Shown here: in pieces, positions 18,437 to 29,842 of the stretch
How positions within the stretch are numbered: position 1 is the first letter of the stretch
Layout: each line of letters opens with the position of its first letter
DNA from: Ilyonectria destructans
Lineage: Eukaryota > Ascomycota > Sordariomycetes > Hypocreales > Nectriaceae
Assembly (NCBI GenBank): GCA_020740775.1
Contig: JAHEWK010000020.1
Location: 248,001-312,000 of the forward strand
Direction of reading: 5' to 3'
Length of the DNA: 64,000 bases
Position numbers and translations under genes: made by a program
The notes under the pieces: generated by a model
Databases searched by the model: none
What the model saw: the letters and a program-made list of their open reading frames with translations, nothing else
What the model was told of the DNA's origin: nothing

Positions 18437-19738
18437 CTACTCACTTGGGGACTCAGCCCCTAGTCTCATGGAAGAACCCTCGATAAGTCGTTGGCTTGCT
18501 GCCCAACTGTCTACCTTTCCCCTCCCCATCAAAAGAGTCATGAAGACGGTCGAGAAGCTATCGACCTCAGTAGGCATGGCAGTCGATAGAAGCTCGTCGA
18601 CATGCAGGCTTCTGACAAACAGGGGTTCTCTCCCACTAACTAGTCCGGCCCATGCTCCAGACGAAGTTGCGTCCCATAACCCTTCGCAGGCCGTAAACTT
18701 TATCTCACCGGTACATTCATTCCAGCCATCCCTTTCTCTGAAGTATGCCGCCAACGTGCTTTGGCAAACAAGCCACGTCCGCCGTACACTTTCACTGAGG
18801 ATCCATGCTTTCCAGTGTGGGAGGGTTGTGAGTCCGTCCTTGGGATCGAGCCCGCTCAGCTCAGGAGTGCTTTGAAGCGGCGTGCTATGATCTGCATCCA
18901 AAGCAGCTGATTGCCAAAGCTGCTGGCACCATGTCTGCAGAATTGGAATGGTGTTTTCGGCGACAGCCCGCTGGCGGATAGAGCCGTCGTAAAGACGGAG
19001 GTATTGATATACAAACAGGGCTTGCACTCGAGCTAGGTGTTCGATAGTTTGAAGGCCAGGAACTGCCATGAAGGAGTCATCGTCATGAATCTGTGCTTGT
19101 AAAAGACTGTTGGCACGGTCGTCGAGGATGTTCATGACTATTTGCTCGTTCTGAGCCGTTTTCGAGGAGTACGCAGTGAGCGTTAACCAAGCGTCCTGGA
19201 GGCATTGAGGCAGGCCTGTATCCAAGTACAGCTGTTTGTGAACGAATGGATTGCATCCTTCTTGGACCCACTGGCGTAACCAACCCGCAACACTGGAGGT
19301 CCAGCTCTTGACGCCCATGGAAACAGGGATGGGTTCAGGGTTGAAGCGGCACGTGGTTGTACCAACATTACTAATTGCCCAAGTCTCCAGCTCCAAGAAC
19401 CAGAGTGTGTAGGTAACTGGGGTGGCTGTCGGAGAATTCGCCGTCGGCGGATCCGTCAGGCAGTGGCCTCTCGTCGTGTTGTAGAGGTCGACTTGTCTTC
19501 TGGCGGCCTGCGGCTGTGGATGTTCTACATGTGGCATGAGGGCATTGGCTGCACTGATTCTGTCTGGTCGGGCAGATGCTGACGGAGCACGCCAGTATCT
19601 CCGGACCGTCGAATATTGACAATTGAGGTTATTCGCAGAGCACCGTTGGCAGCTTGGCATTCGTTTGTCACACGTCCTTTTCGCCTTTGCACACCCAAGG
19701 CAGGCTTTTCGCTCACTTAGCGGAAGAGGTGACATCAT
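18437..19738 (-). CDS. Zn2Cys6 (zinc binuclear cluster) transcription factor
   Basis: A single open frame encodes 433 residues. The N-terminus carries the fungal binuclear cluster C13-x2-C16-x6-C23-x6-C30-x2-C33-x6-C40, with the basic segment AKAKRTCDKR between the second and fourth cysteines. The rest is a regulatory region with no clear motif, ending near a Leu-rich part. It lies tail to tail with the SDR gene (18246) and head to head with the aldehyde dehydrogenase (start 20311), an arrangement typical of a pathway-specific regulator. Its leader has degenerate CCGCCAAA-type repeats. A truncated duplicate of the leader and zinc cluster is at 33966-34290. The target genes are inferred from position only. 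Confidence 0.9.
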   Translation of the reverse strand: MMSPLPLSERKACLGCAKAKRTCDKRMPSCQRCSANNLNCQYSTVRRYWRAPSASARPDRISAANALMPHVEHPQPQAARRQVDLYNTTRGHCLTDPPTANSPTATPVTYTLWFLELETWAISNVGTTTCRFNPEPIPVSMGVKSWTSSVAGWLRQWVQEGCNPFVHKQLYLDTGLPQCLQDAWLTLTAYSSKTAQNEQIVMNILDDRANSLLQAQIHDDDSFMAVPGLQTIEHLARVQALFVYQYLRLYDGSIRQRAVAENTIPILQTWCQQLWQSAALDADHSTPLQSTPELSGLDPKDGLTTLPHWKAWILSESVRRTWLVCQSTLAAYFRERDGWNECTGEIKFTACEGLWDATSSGAWAGLVSGREPLFVRSLHVDELLSTAMPTEVDSFSTVFMTLLMGRGKVDSWAASQRLIEGSSMRLGAESPSE

Positions 19739-20310
19739 CGTCGGGTGGAGGATGTGGAAAATTCGGCGGGAGACTTCTAGGCGCGCTGGATGTGGAGAAT
19801 CCTTGCTGCAACGGGTGGACGGAATCCAAGCCCCGCGTGCCGGTGACCTGAGGTGCTGTTGATCGGAGAGAGAGTCGTGGATCGGAGATGTGGAAGAAAT
19901 GAGGGGGAGGTGGCGGAGATTTTGGCGGATGTTTTCGTGGAACTTTGGCGGAACTGGCGGAACATGTGCTGGCGGTGGAGGGATGAAACACGTTGCTCGG
20001 TCTGCTCGACGCGGAGATAACTAAGTGGCTTAAAGTTTGACAAAGCTTGCCCGCTTTTCCCTCTTGGAGTTAGCGTACACCGGTACCATATCATTGAGCT
20101 GTCGGGGTTATCAACTCTAAACTCCATGGTGTGATACATGCTCTTGGGAATATTCTCATGACAAAGCTGTTTGCGAGCCGCCCGGAGGGGGTTGGCTTTC
20201 ATATATTCATGGACACGTACCGGTGAGGGACTTCATCATGACCTATTCACCAGCTACGCTATCTGCTCTTCACAACTCCATCAGTCTCACTTCCAAACAC
20301 TACTTCCAAA

Positions 20311-22263
20311 ATGCCTGAAACTAAGCTCTTCATCAATAACGAGGTTCACAATTTGCCCATACCTTGACACAACCATCTGTGCTGACAGCAACTATAGTAT
20401 GTCGACGCGAAATCCGGTAAAACCTTTACCGTGTATAATGCGTCTGACAACAGTGTTATCACGGACAAGATTCACGCTGCAGGCGCAGCTGACGTCGACG
20501 CTGCCGTGGACGCCGCCGAGGCGGCTTTCAAGAAGGGTCCATGGGCAAAGTTTACACCGGCCCAGAGGGCCAAGTGCATGAACAAGTTTGCGGACCTGGT
20601 GGAGCAACATGCCACAGAGCTAGCCGAATGGGAGTCCCTGTCCATGGGCCAGCCTACCGCCTTGTCAGTCGGTGTTACAACCATTATCGCACAACTTTAC
20701 CGGTGTTAGTAGCCTCCCGACGTTCTGCCTGATCAGTTGTGTCGCAAAGGCTGCCTCGGGCTCAGAGTGGCTAACATGTGGACGCGCTGCAGACTTCGCC
20801 TCTTTGGCGGGAAAGGTGCCGGGTGAGCAGCTCCCAGCTGATGATGGTGTCTACAAGATCGTGAGCTATCATCCAATCGGGGTGTGCGCCGGTGTCGGAC
20901 CCTGGAACGGTTCCGGCGGGTAAGTCAAAGTATCAGAGTGTCCCAGTCCGACAAGCTAACACTGGAGGGCTTCAGCATGTTCGCTACGAAAACTGCCCCA
21001 GCCCTGGCCGCGGGCAACACGGTAAGCACTGTTTCTCCGGGCGATAAAATCCTTTTATAGCAGGCTACAGAAGCTGAATCGTGCGGGTACCATAGTTCGT
21101 GTACAAAACGTCAGAGAAGTCCCCCATCGGTCTTCTACAACTGGGCAAGTTCTTTGTCGAGGCGGGCTTTCCCCCTGGCGTCATGAACATCCTCTCTGGC
21201 GCTGGTGAGCCGGGAGGGCTTCTGGCTTCTCACATGAAAGTCCGCATGATTAGCTTCACCGGATCGACAGCCACCGGCAAGAAAGTCCAGGAGTTGGCTG
21301 CCCAGAGCAACTTGAAGAAGGTAGCCCTCGAGCTGGGGGGGAAGTCCCCAGCGCTGGTTTTTGAAGATGCAGACTTCGAAGTTACGATGAGCGCGTGAGT
21401 GTTGTCCTTGAGCATAAGTAGGCCGGCGGCTATACAAGAGTGTCGACCTACCGCTGGGTCTGGTAGCCTGAGCGTACTGATAAGGAGTAGTCTCACCAAC
21501 GGATTCCTGTTGAACTCAGGACAATCATGCATTTCCTCTAGCCGGGTATACATCCAAGAGAACGTCGCCCCCAAATACCTTCAAGCCCTCAAGGAGCGGT
21601 ATGAAGGCGCGAAATCACTGGTTGGCTTGCCCCTGGACAAGAAAACCATGATAGGGCCGGTTGCCGACCGCCAGCAAGCCCAGCGCATACTATCATTTAT
21701 TGAATCTGGCAAGAAGGAAGCTGAGCTTCTGGTGGGCGGACACCGAATCGGCGGGGGTGATAGCAACTTCATCGCACCGACCATTTTCATCAACCCTAAG
21801 GACGATGCTAAAGTCTACCGAGAAGAGATCTTTGGGCCTGTGATGACGATCAAGACATTCAAGACTGAGGACGAGGCGCTCGAATGGGCAAATGATACCG
21901 AGTTTGGACTGGCCGGTAAGTTTTGACTATCAAATGCACCCCCTAGGCATCGAAACTGCAAGCTCAATGCAAATCCGCAGGATACGTCTACACGCAGGAC
22001 ATCAGCCGGGCTTTACGCCTGAGCGCGGCGCTCGAGGCTGGAATCATTGGCGTGAACTCTACCGTCGATCCTTGGGGAGACACACCCTTCGGCGGCTTCA
22101 AGCAGAGCGGCTATGGCAAAGAGTCTGGCCATGCTGGTCTCCTGGAATACCTCCAGGCGAAGACAATTCAGATCAGGTAAGTGCATCTGCAGTCCTTCGA
22201 AACACTTGAGCGACGTGCTGATGATGATGCAGGGTGAGTGCGGGAGCCCATTGGGTTGAATAA
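20311..22263 (+). CDS. Aldehyde dehydrogenase (NAD(P)+), eight exons
   Basis: Exons 20311-20343, 20398-20704, 20793-20919, 20976-21021, 21096-21394, 21488-21915, 21981-22176 and 22233-22263 join in phase to 488 residues, a full-length ALDH. Visible features are PWNGS before the cofactor site, FTGSTATGKK (Rossmann turn), the general base in LELGGKSP (about residue 250), the nucleophile in NSGQSC (about residue 285) and EIFGPVM near the C-terminus. It oxidises an aldehyde to an acid, probably in the cytosol. All introns have GT-AG ends and are 52-93 bp. The first exon is only 11 codons and was chosen because it restores an N-terminus that reads straight into YVDAKSGKTF. Its substrate may be supplied by the neighbouring SDR and monooxygenase. 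Confidence 0.92.
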
Positions 22264-23612
22264 CGCGAATGGGCAGCGCTTGAACAGCTTGCAAACAATT
22301 GGTTGCTGGAACGTCAGTAGCTGTTGTTAGTAGTTCATCCCAACCATTCGGAAGAATGTACTGAAGCGGTAGTTGATGGAACTTGTTGAAGGGGGTTGCT
22401 GCCTAAAGAATCTGCCGGGCAGCTGTTGGTTGTTATTATACTATCAACAAATCCGAATACTTCAAGTGCAGTGACAAGATCGTAATGTGACATTTTGACA
22501 ACTGTGAGGGTTGTTCGCTAGTGGACTTTGGTCAGGTACAGCTTCTCAATGGAAAGGTATCTAGATCAGGCCATGATGTGAATAATTAGATATAGTATCT
22601 TCACACAGCATGGCGTATTTCTAGAACAGAAGATAGAAATCGCGGAGGTAGATCCCGACTTGTTATATGTAGATGATCAACATCGCATCGCACCGGATCA
22701 TATGACTAGCCCGAGTGACGTCTTTGCCCGGGTTAGTGACTCGGTACCCGAGCCAGCACGGAGCTTCTGTCGATTCGGCGCTTGTCATATTCCTCACTAG
22801 TTGATTTCGTATCCTCAAGCTCCGTATTGAACGGTGTCTATCGTATTTCATACATATCATTCAACAGGTGAAGAAAACACGGTGTTCAAGCAGCCTGCAT
22901 GAGGTTGGAGCCATAATGTGGGCTTCCTAGCTCAGAGGTTCGCAGATATCTGAGTGGGCGACCATGGCCTCGGCCAGACTGGCTGAACGTGCATTAGGGA
23001 TGGTGGCCCAAGGGAGTCCATCTCTTGGAAGGACCATTCCTCGGTATGGGCCCTCAGGATGGTCCCTCGGCAAGGTCCTCCCTCGGCTGCATGTAGTACC
23101 GTGCTACCTGGGAGTGACAGGTAAGGATGGACCCCTGCAACCCCGCTCTCCAACTCAGCCTCCATCTTGATCCAGGCCCACACTCCGCTTGAGAAATCTG
23201 GGGGGCTGCGGGGGATGCTGCAGAAAATTCTCCCGCTGTTGGCCTGATCCCCATCGGGGCAGTCCAATGGCAGTGTCAGATTAGAAGGGAGTAGAGAAGC
23301 AAAGTCCACTTGATCAGAAGATCGCCCATCGGACCATAATGTCCTAGGCCATAGGACGTTGTTATGCCTTGGAAATCTGTTGGGCTTCCTAGGCCGATGC
23401 TGTTCCCCTCGGCACGCTACGCACATATGCAAGCAGTACACGTATACCTGCGGAACAATTCCATCTTGACGTTTCTCAAGAGAGACGTCGAGGCGTTAAT
23501 AGTTATACCTCATCTCATCACTCATTATTTGAATCTCTGTAACCTCGACGCAACTCTCCAGAGCAGCTAAACCTCCCTCTACTAAACAGCGTTATCCGAG
23601 ACATACTCAAAC
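22264..23612. other. Intergenic between ALDH and monooxygenase
   Basis: No gene is assigned. A 169-codon minus-strand frame (23441-22932) lacks any recognisable domain and is rich in Pro, Ser and Trp. It is probably fortuitous or a relic. A CT-rich stretch before 23613 fits a fungal promoter and leader. Confidence 0.4.
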
Positions 23613-25762
23613 ATGGACTCAATTCCCAACACCAACGGGGCTGTTCCCTTCACCCTGAAAGACGCACCAGTGGAGAACCACCGGCCCATGAAGGTTGTCA
23701 TCATTGGAGCGGGATTCTCTGGCATTTACACCACGATCAGGTACGCCCTATCTTCCACAATTGGCAGGAGTCTCAACGATGTGGGCTGGTGAAGACTGAC
23801 ACGACGCCACCAGGATCTCCCAGAGACTTAGGAACATTGATCTCACGGTCTATGAAATGAACGAGGAGATTGCTGGTGTTTGGTAAGATTCATGTTTATT
23901 TCGCCGCGATTATGGCGCATTCGAGCCTCATTCCATTGCTACAGGTGGTTGAACCGATACCCCGGCCTTGCCTGTGACATTCCTTGTGAGTAACCCCCAA
24001 AGACGGTCATGCATTCGTCGAGACTGCGGTGACTGATTAATCCATGACTGTATCAGCATACTGCTACCAGTACAGCTTCGCGCCTAACCCTTACTGGTCT
24101 TCACTTTATGCCCCAGGCCAGGAAATTCGGAAATACCTGCAGGATGTGGCAGAGCGATACGGAGCTACCCGGTTTATCAAGACCTCCCACAAAGTAGAGA
24201 CTACAACTTGGGACGCTGAGAAGAAGCTATGGTAAATAGACACCTGGTCCCAGGACAGACACCGGCAATGTTTCAAGCATTTAACTAACAGTCAACAGGC
24301 GAATCGTCGTGATCAACCGCGTTACAGGCGAGACATTCGAACACACGGCAGACATCGTCATCTCTGCGCGAGGTGGCCTCAACCAGATTGCTTGGCCCGA
24401 CATCAAGGGCTTGAAGAGCTTTGACGGGAAGCTCATCCACTCTGGCGCTTGGGATGAAAGGTCAGTAAGAAACAGCCGTCCATTAGCGAGGGGCTAAATT
24501 AGCTGACAACAGTGAAGCTATGATCTGCGTAACAAACGCGTCGGTGTCATCGGCAATGGATCGAGTGCCATCCAGATTGTGCCCGCCATCCAGCCCTTAG
24601 AAGGCTTGAAGCTGTGGACATTCGCGCGGTCCCCTACCTGGATCACCGCCGCATTCGGAGACATGGCAATGGTGAAGTTGGGAATGGACTCCCCCAACAC
24701 AAAATGTGTGTATTGCCAAGTCTCCGTCATAACAACAAGCTACAGAGCGCTAACCGCAGTGGATGGGCTTCAACAGTCTCGCGACAGCATCAGGAAGCCA
24801 TGGCAAGGAACCCTGAAAAGTTCTTCAAGTTCCGCAAGACCCTCGAGAATGAAAACGCCAAGATCTATCCCATCACGCTCAGAGGGACCAAGGAGCAGGT
24901 TGATGCCACAACGTTCTTCGAGCAGAAGATGCGCGAGAAGCTGGACGGGCATGAAGACATCTTCACGACCATGCTTCCCAAGTTCGCTGCCGGGTGTCGC
25001 CGCTTGACGCCTAGACCTGGATATCTCGAGGCTCTCAAGAAGGACAACATTGAGTTCATCAGCACGCCGATCGATGAGATCACGACCAAGGGTATCAAGC
25101 TCACTTCCGGCGAGGAAGTTGAGCTTGACGTTATCGTCTGCGCGACGGGCTACGACGTTGAGGCGCCGCCCATGTTCGAGGTCATGGGGCGCAATGGCAC
25201 CACGCTGGCTAACAGGTGGAAGCCGCAGATCGAGTCGTACCTGGCGCTTGCTGTGGACCAGTTCCCTAACTTCCTCATCGTCGGAGGTCCTGGCAGTGGG
25301 CTGGGATCGGGCAGTCTGGTCAGCGTGTTCGAGGCGCAGGGTGACTACGTCGTCAAGGCGATCCGCAAGATGCAGAAGGAGGACTATGCGACTATCGAGA
25401 TCAAGCCAGAACGGGTAGCCGACTTTAGCCAATACATCGACGAGTACTTCAAGAACACGGTGTACACCGACGAGTGCTCGTCCTGGTACAGGCATGGTAA
25501 GAAGGGTGCACGCATTGTGGCGCTCTGGCCAGGATCCTCGGCGCAGTGCCTCGAGGTTCTGAGGTCGCCTCGATGGGAAGATTACCTGTTTGAGAGCGCA
25601 GACCTAACAGGTAACCACCTCCGGTGGTTGGGCAACGGCTGGAGCACAGTTCTCAAGGAGGGGGATCCTTCTTGGTTCCTGGATGATGATGTGGTCGATA
25701 AGCCGGAGGAGGGCAAGCCGGAGGAAGGCGAAAAGTATCACCGGCGCCGTTTCTCGTACTAA
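23613..25762 (+). CDS. Baeyer-Villiger-type flavin monooxygenase, seven exons
   Basis: Exons 23613-23740, 23814-23882, 23945-23985, 24057-24231, 24299-24460, 24518-24705 and 24777-25762 join in phase to 582 residues. The FAD Rossmann motif GAGFSG lies near residue 33. The Baeyer-Villiger fingerprint F-x-G-x3-H-x3-W is complete (FDGKLIHSGAW, about residues 178-190). The NADPH motif GNGSSA follows, and CATGYD lies in the last exon. The layout matches fungal BVMOs of the StcW/cyclic-ketone type. It inserts oxygen next to a carbonyl to make an ester or lactone, using FAD and NADPH. The acceptors at 24517 and 24776 are not the first AG but restore the conserved frame. The C-terminus carries a small PEEGKPEEG repeat. 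Confidence 0.92.
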
Positions 25763-27209
25763 GGAGACGTCGTGTCAGTTTGGCGCGGCACCATTGGATC
25801 CACCATTTAGTAGCTCTCTAAAGTCTCCCTCACACCCGGTATATGGGAGAATTCTTATTCATGATTACTCTGGCAATTAGTTTCATTGCTTTCAATTTTA
25901 AGCCGCTGCTTCAAGATTGCGGTTTTCTTCCCAGTGCATGCCGTGTCTACTCACGGGTCACTCGACATACCTGCCACACTGGAAAGCCCGAAACGTCGAA
26001 ATGTGAAGCTGGGCTAGTTGCCAATGAGGGGAATCCCACAGCGGGACGGCAGCGGGGAACGGCATCTCGGGCTCCGCAACAACCCCGTGCAGGGCCACTA
26101 TGCAGATGCCGTCGTTTTAGTCAATACTTTTGGGTTCCGTGAAATCGACAACCCCAATCTATTCGGAGATACTAGCAGCAATCCCGCAATCTGGAGAGTC
26201 TAAGCCTCGCCTCCATGTTTTCCCTTAAGTCCGACCGAGATTTGAAAAGCCTTTAGTCGGCCGAAAAGCGGGTCAAGACAAGCCGCATTCCTCATATGAT
26301 CTCAAGTCTTAGAGAATGCGGCGTAAAATTCCTTTCCGGTCTCTGATTGGCGGTTAGTGGACAAGTGTATGGAGGCGTCGTCATACTTGAATGTTCCGCG
26401 AATGTTCCGTGAATGTTCCGCAACCGAGACCGGTGAGGCCAGGAAAGTTATCCACAGTTGTATCCACAGTTGGTCAAGAGCGGCGGAAGTTTGACGGAAC
26501 ATTGTGGGTCTATATCTCCGTTCGTCCTCGTGAAAGCTCCACTCGAGCTCGAATGTCCGAGGGATCTAGAAAGGATAGGACATTACGGAGTTAAATCGCC
26601 GTACTAAGTATTGATTTCAAAGCAATTCCTCCCTGTTCAGTACAGTACAGCGAAGGCCCCCGCAAACGGGACAGTAACATGAGTGGTCCATTACATGGGG
26701 CAGGGACTTATCAGAGGGAAATCAGGAGTGAGTCGGCCGACAGTTGCACCGATTGCTACTTGAATTGGGGCCTGTTGGGCACTAAGTGGCTGATCGGCGT
26801 CTCAGGCAAAATAAACCTAACCATGGCGATATCTGTCTATACACTCTGCTAAAGAATTTAAGGCGGGAACGGGGCCCGTTCCAGCTTTTGGACCAATCAC
26901 AGCTCTAAGTCCTCTACCCTCTTTCGCGACTTGGTACGGGCCTCGTTCTTAGACTAGTCATGTTTAGCTAAAACGCGAAACGGGCCCGTTCCCAGCGAGA
27001 TAGTCTTTGCTACCCTTGTAGAAGTCAGCGGAAATGGGAACGGTAGCAGTGATGTCCCAACGTGTGCACCGTTCTTCATCCTGCTCCCTTTTATGGTTTC
27101 TAAAATAACAAGAATGAGCACTGAAACCCTTCCTCTTGGGCTTCCTAGAAGTACTAATACTCTGTAAAGCCTTCCCCTTAGACAACTACAAAGCTTGAAA
27201 ACCTTAGTT
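25763..27209. other. Intergenic with repeat fragments
   Basis: No gene is recognised. At 26391-26420 a short GAATGTTCCG triplet repeat occurs. At 26865-26934 there is an inverted copy of the end of the 32.5-33.76 kb repeat (GGAACGGGGCCCGTTCCAG, then ACCAATCACAGCTCTAAG), and a further AAAACGCG...CCCGTTCCCAG end at about 26970-26996. The 27185-26964 minus-strand frame lies in this repeat remnant. Confidence 0.5.
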
Positions 27210-27806
27210 CAGTGTTGCTAATAATATGGCAATAAAACAATATACTGCAATACATACGATATGATATACCCTACACGATATTGTACCAATACAATATGCA
27301 GATTGCCATATTGTCACAATACAATATCGGGATGTCCATATTGGCAATATATTGTTTGTATTGGCTTGTCGCTTTGGAGGAAAAGTTCATTTGTTTGTTG
27401 ACAATTTGACTAACTGACACGCGATGACGCGTGAAAAAAGGCGTCATGGAGGTGTCAACCGAGTGCTATAGGGTAGCAGTCCCCCAACACCAACCCCGCA
27501 ACCGCGCTGCTGTCAGGGCACAAAGGAGTAGAGACGACCTCGATGCCTCAACAATGCCCATGGTTTGGGATTCGAGATTTTCAAGGTGACGATATTTTAG
27601 CCACGGCAGGTGAATAATGAAGGTCACGTGTAATATATGGGATATATTGTCACACTGCCAATATATTGGATTCTTGGCAATACAATAGTTACAATATCGG
27701 CCATGTTCATATTGGGTAATACAATATGCACCCCTTGACAATACAATAATATTGCGAGGGGTCCATATTGCCAATATACGTATTGTTTATATTATTAGCA
27801 ACACTG
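27210..27806. mobile_element. hAT-type MITE with perfect 8-bp target duplication
   Basis: The element is 597 bp long and ends in 18-bp inverted repeats CAGTGTTGCTAATAATAT. It is flanked on both sides by CCTTAGTT (27202-27209 and 27807-27814), a perfect 8-bp duplication. Inside, both arms are filled with CAATATTG/TATTGCCAATA motifs, which makes it strongly foldback-prone. It has no transposase frame. The ends and duplication length fit the hAT superfamily. Confidence 0.88.
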
Positions 27807-27844
27807 CCTTAGTTTACACTATTATCTACTAGAACCAGCCATCA

Positions 27845-27998
27845 TCTGCATCGACTGCGGGTATGCGTTAAAAGGGGGCGACGACTGTGTTACACGCTAT
27901 CTTTAGAAGAAATATGATATTCCTAAGTTAGCTCGCTAAGGCCTTAACTCCCTACCCCTTATGCCGTTGTATCTTTTTACTTAAATGACCCTTTAGCG
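27845..27998 (+). pseudogene. Fragment of an OrsD/DUF3505-type zinc finger gene
   Basis: One frame reads ICIDCGYALKGGDDC, then KYDIPKLAR and GLNSLPLMP, with TAG and TAA stops between. The C-x2-C followed by a downstream H-type position and 'DIPK' resembles, from memory, the start of OrsD-like proteins common in fungal repeat regions. The stops are all of TA type, as expected for decay by C-to-T mutation. The hAT MITE ends about 40 bp upstream and a solo LTR starts just downstream. Confidence 0.45.
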
Positions 27999-28003
27999 GT
28001 TTT

Positions 28004-28339
28004 TGTCACGGCCCAGGTTGAGACCAGGCGGTCACAACCGGCAGAACCATGACGACCCCATTTTTCTCTCACCAATCACGTATGGTCGCGCTCTGATGGA
28101 TCGTGGCCACGATCCAGCACGCCTCACAATCGACCATCAATCGCATTGTATATAGACAGGACCTTGAGTCCCTTGACAAGGAACTTAAGCTCCTTAGCTA
28201 TCAACACACTTGGTTACATTAAGACTACTTCTTTACCATTACCAGACCGTGACCTACATTGCTCACTACGACGTCCTGATCCACTCGATCATACACCTCG
28301 GACCTACCTTATACCCGTAGGATAGACCCGACCGTCACA
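28004..28339. repeat. Solo LTR (336 bp), Gypsy-like ends
   Basis: The sequence runs from TGTCACGGCCCAGG to CCGACCGTCACA, with matching TGTCACGG/CCGTCACA termini. GTTTT flanks it on both sides (27999-28003 and 28340-28344), a perfect 5-bp duplication. It contains a TATATAG-like box at about 28150. No internal coding region is nearby, so it is a solo LTR left by recombination. Orientation is not determined. Confidence 0.85.
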
Positions 28340-28806
28340 GTTTTAAAATTATCTTAATAATATATTTCCAAGTATCTTTAACTTCTATTTCTTTACTATT
28401 ATCTTAGGTTTTTATCTAAATAGTATCTTAACTACTTTAAAATTATATAAATATTATAAACTTGCTATAAAGCATCGAAGAACACCTAACAACAAAGCAA
28501 ATCTTCCTAGCCGATAAGGCTCTCGGGATACGACATGGGGGATGGGACGTCCTGCCGGAGATGTTTCAAACGGGAGAACAAGCCAAGGACTCCGCCACCC
28601 TATGCAATGCTGTTGAGGAAGGAAGCGAGGCACGCTGAAGCAGCCTGGTGTGCGTATTTAAGGGGGGACTGATCGTGCCAAAATGCCTCATCCACGATCC
28701 GAAGTCCTCACCGGCCTACAAGTGCAACCTAGCTCTCATATTTAACAAAGCTCATTCCTTTTAGTCTCCTATTCCGCAGCTGGTCCAGCACAAAAGCCCG
28801 CCCAAT
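28340..28806. other. AT-rich block and SDR promoter
   Basis: From 28340 to about 28470 the sequence is very AT-rich (TTATCTTAATAATATATTTC-like), which suggests mutated repeat DNA. From about 28480 the composition returns to normal and leads into the SDR start. No gene is seen. Confidence 0.5.
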
Positions 28807-29842
28807 ATGACCGAAGATCAAGAACTCAACAAGGACTGGGCCGATCCCCGTGTAACTGGCTTCGACAACTTCACCAAGACGGTTCACCACAAGCCTGGGG
28901 CCACCCTCCAGTCATCGCTTTCCCTCCAGACTCCATACAATGTATGCGTCGTTGGTGCCTCCCGCGGCATCGGCGCTGGCATCGCACGATCCTACGCGAA
29001 AGCAGGCGCGAGCACCATCATTCTCGCAGCGCGCAACACGCAGCAGCTGCAGGATGTGGCCTCCCAGATCGCCGACATCAACCCGCGCTGCGTCGTCTAC
29101 AGTGCGATGTGTGATATTGCATCGCCATCCTCCGTCCGCGACCTCGCCGCTTTCACGCGCGAGAAGCTGGGACAGCAGCAGCAGCATTTAAACGCTGTCA
29201 TCGTCAACTCGGGCTATGCCAATAACCGCGAGCTCGACGTAACTGAGGGCGACGCCACGGACGAGTTCTGGGCACAATCCTTTGCTGTCAACACGCTCGG
29301 CACCTACCATGTAGCACACTACATGGTGCCCCTCCTACTGAAGGCGCCGGAGGACGCTGGTAGGGCGTTCCTGGTCGTTGGGACCGTCGCCGCCCTCATT
29401 CGCAGAGGATCAATCGCTCCTAGCAAGTACTGCATCAGCAAGCTGGCGCAGATGAGGATAACCGAGCACGTGGCCGAGCAATTTGGCTCGAGAGGCCTCT
29501 TTTCCGCCGTGGTGCATCCCGGTGCGGTGGCAACAGAGATGGCGCTTGACGCGTCGCCGGACGACAATTTCAAGCAATGTACGTAATCATTTGAGTTTCC
29601 ACTGTCTACCAACGCTTAAGCCTATGGAGGCGATGAAGACATGTGCTGACGAGAGGATAGACCTTATTGACGATCCAGAGCTTTGCGGATATTTCTTCGT
29701 GTGGCTAACACGCCAGCCTGGGAGCCTGCAGTGGCTTAACGGAAGATTCTTGAGCGCGAAGTGGGATCCTGATGAGCTGATTGCCCAAAAGCAGCAGGTT
29801 TTGGAGGGGGACTTGCTGAAGCTCGAGCTGAGAGCGGATTGA
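28807..29842 (+). CDS. Short-chain dehydrogenase/reductase, one intron
   Basis: Exon 1 starts at 28807. The best junction is a donor at about 29587 (GTAATC) and an acceptor before 29659, which joins in phase to give ...KQCT then IDLIDDPELCGYFF. The C-terminal exon ends at 29842. The Rossmann motif GASRGIG is at residues 50-56 and the catalytic Y208-x3-K212 is present. Two usual positions differ: the NNAG motif reads NSGYA (134-138), and the catalytic-Ser region reads VVGTVAA, with Thr as the likely substitute. The cofactor-side fold looks intact, so an NAD(P)-dependent reductase is likely, possibly with altered substrate use. The last-exon border is less certain than the rest. Confidence 0.85.

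Noticed and set aside
22932..23441. 169-codon minus-strand frame
   Set aside because: No domain, no promoter or splice support, unusual Trp/Pro/Ser content. Treated as intergenic.
24770..25495. 241-codon minus-strand open frame
   Set aside because: It is antisense to the last exon of the Baeyer-Villiger monooxygenase, with only GC-driven openness.
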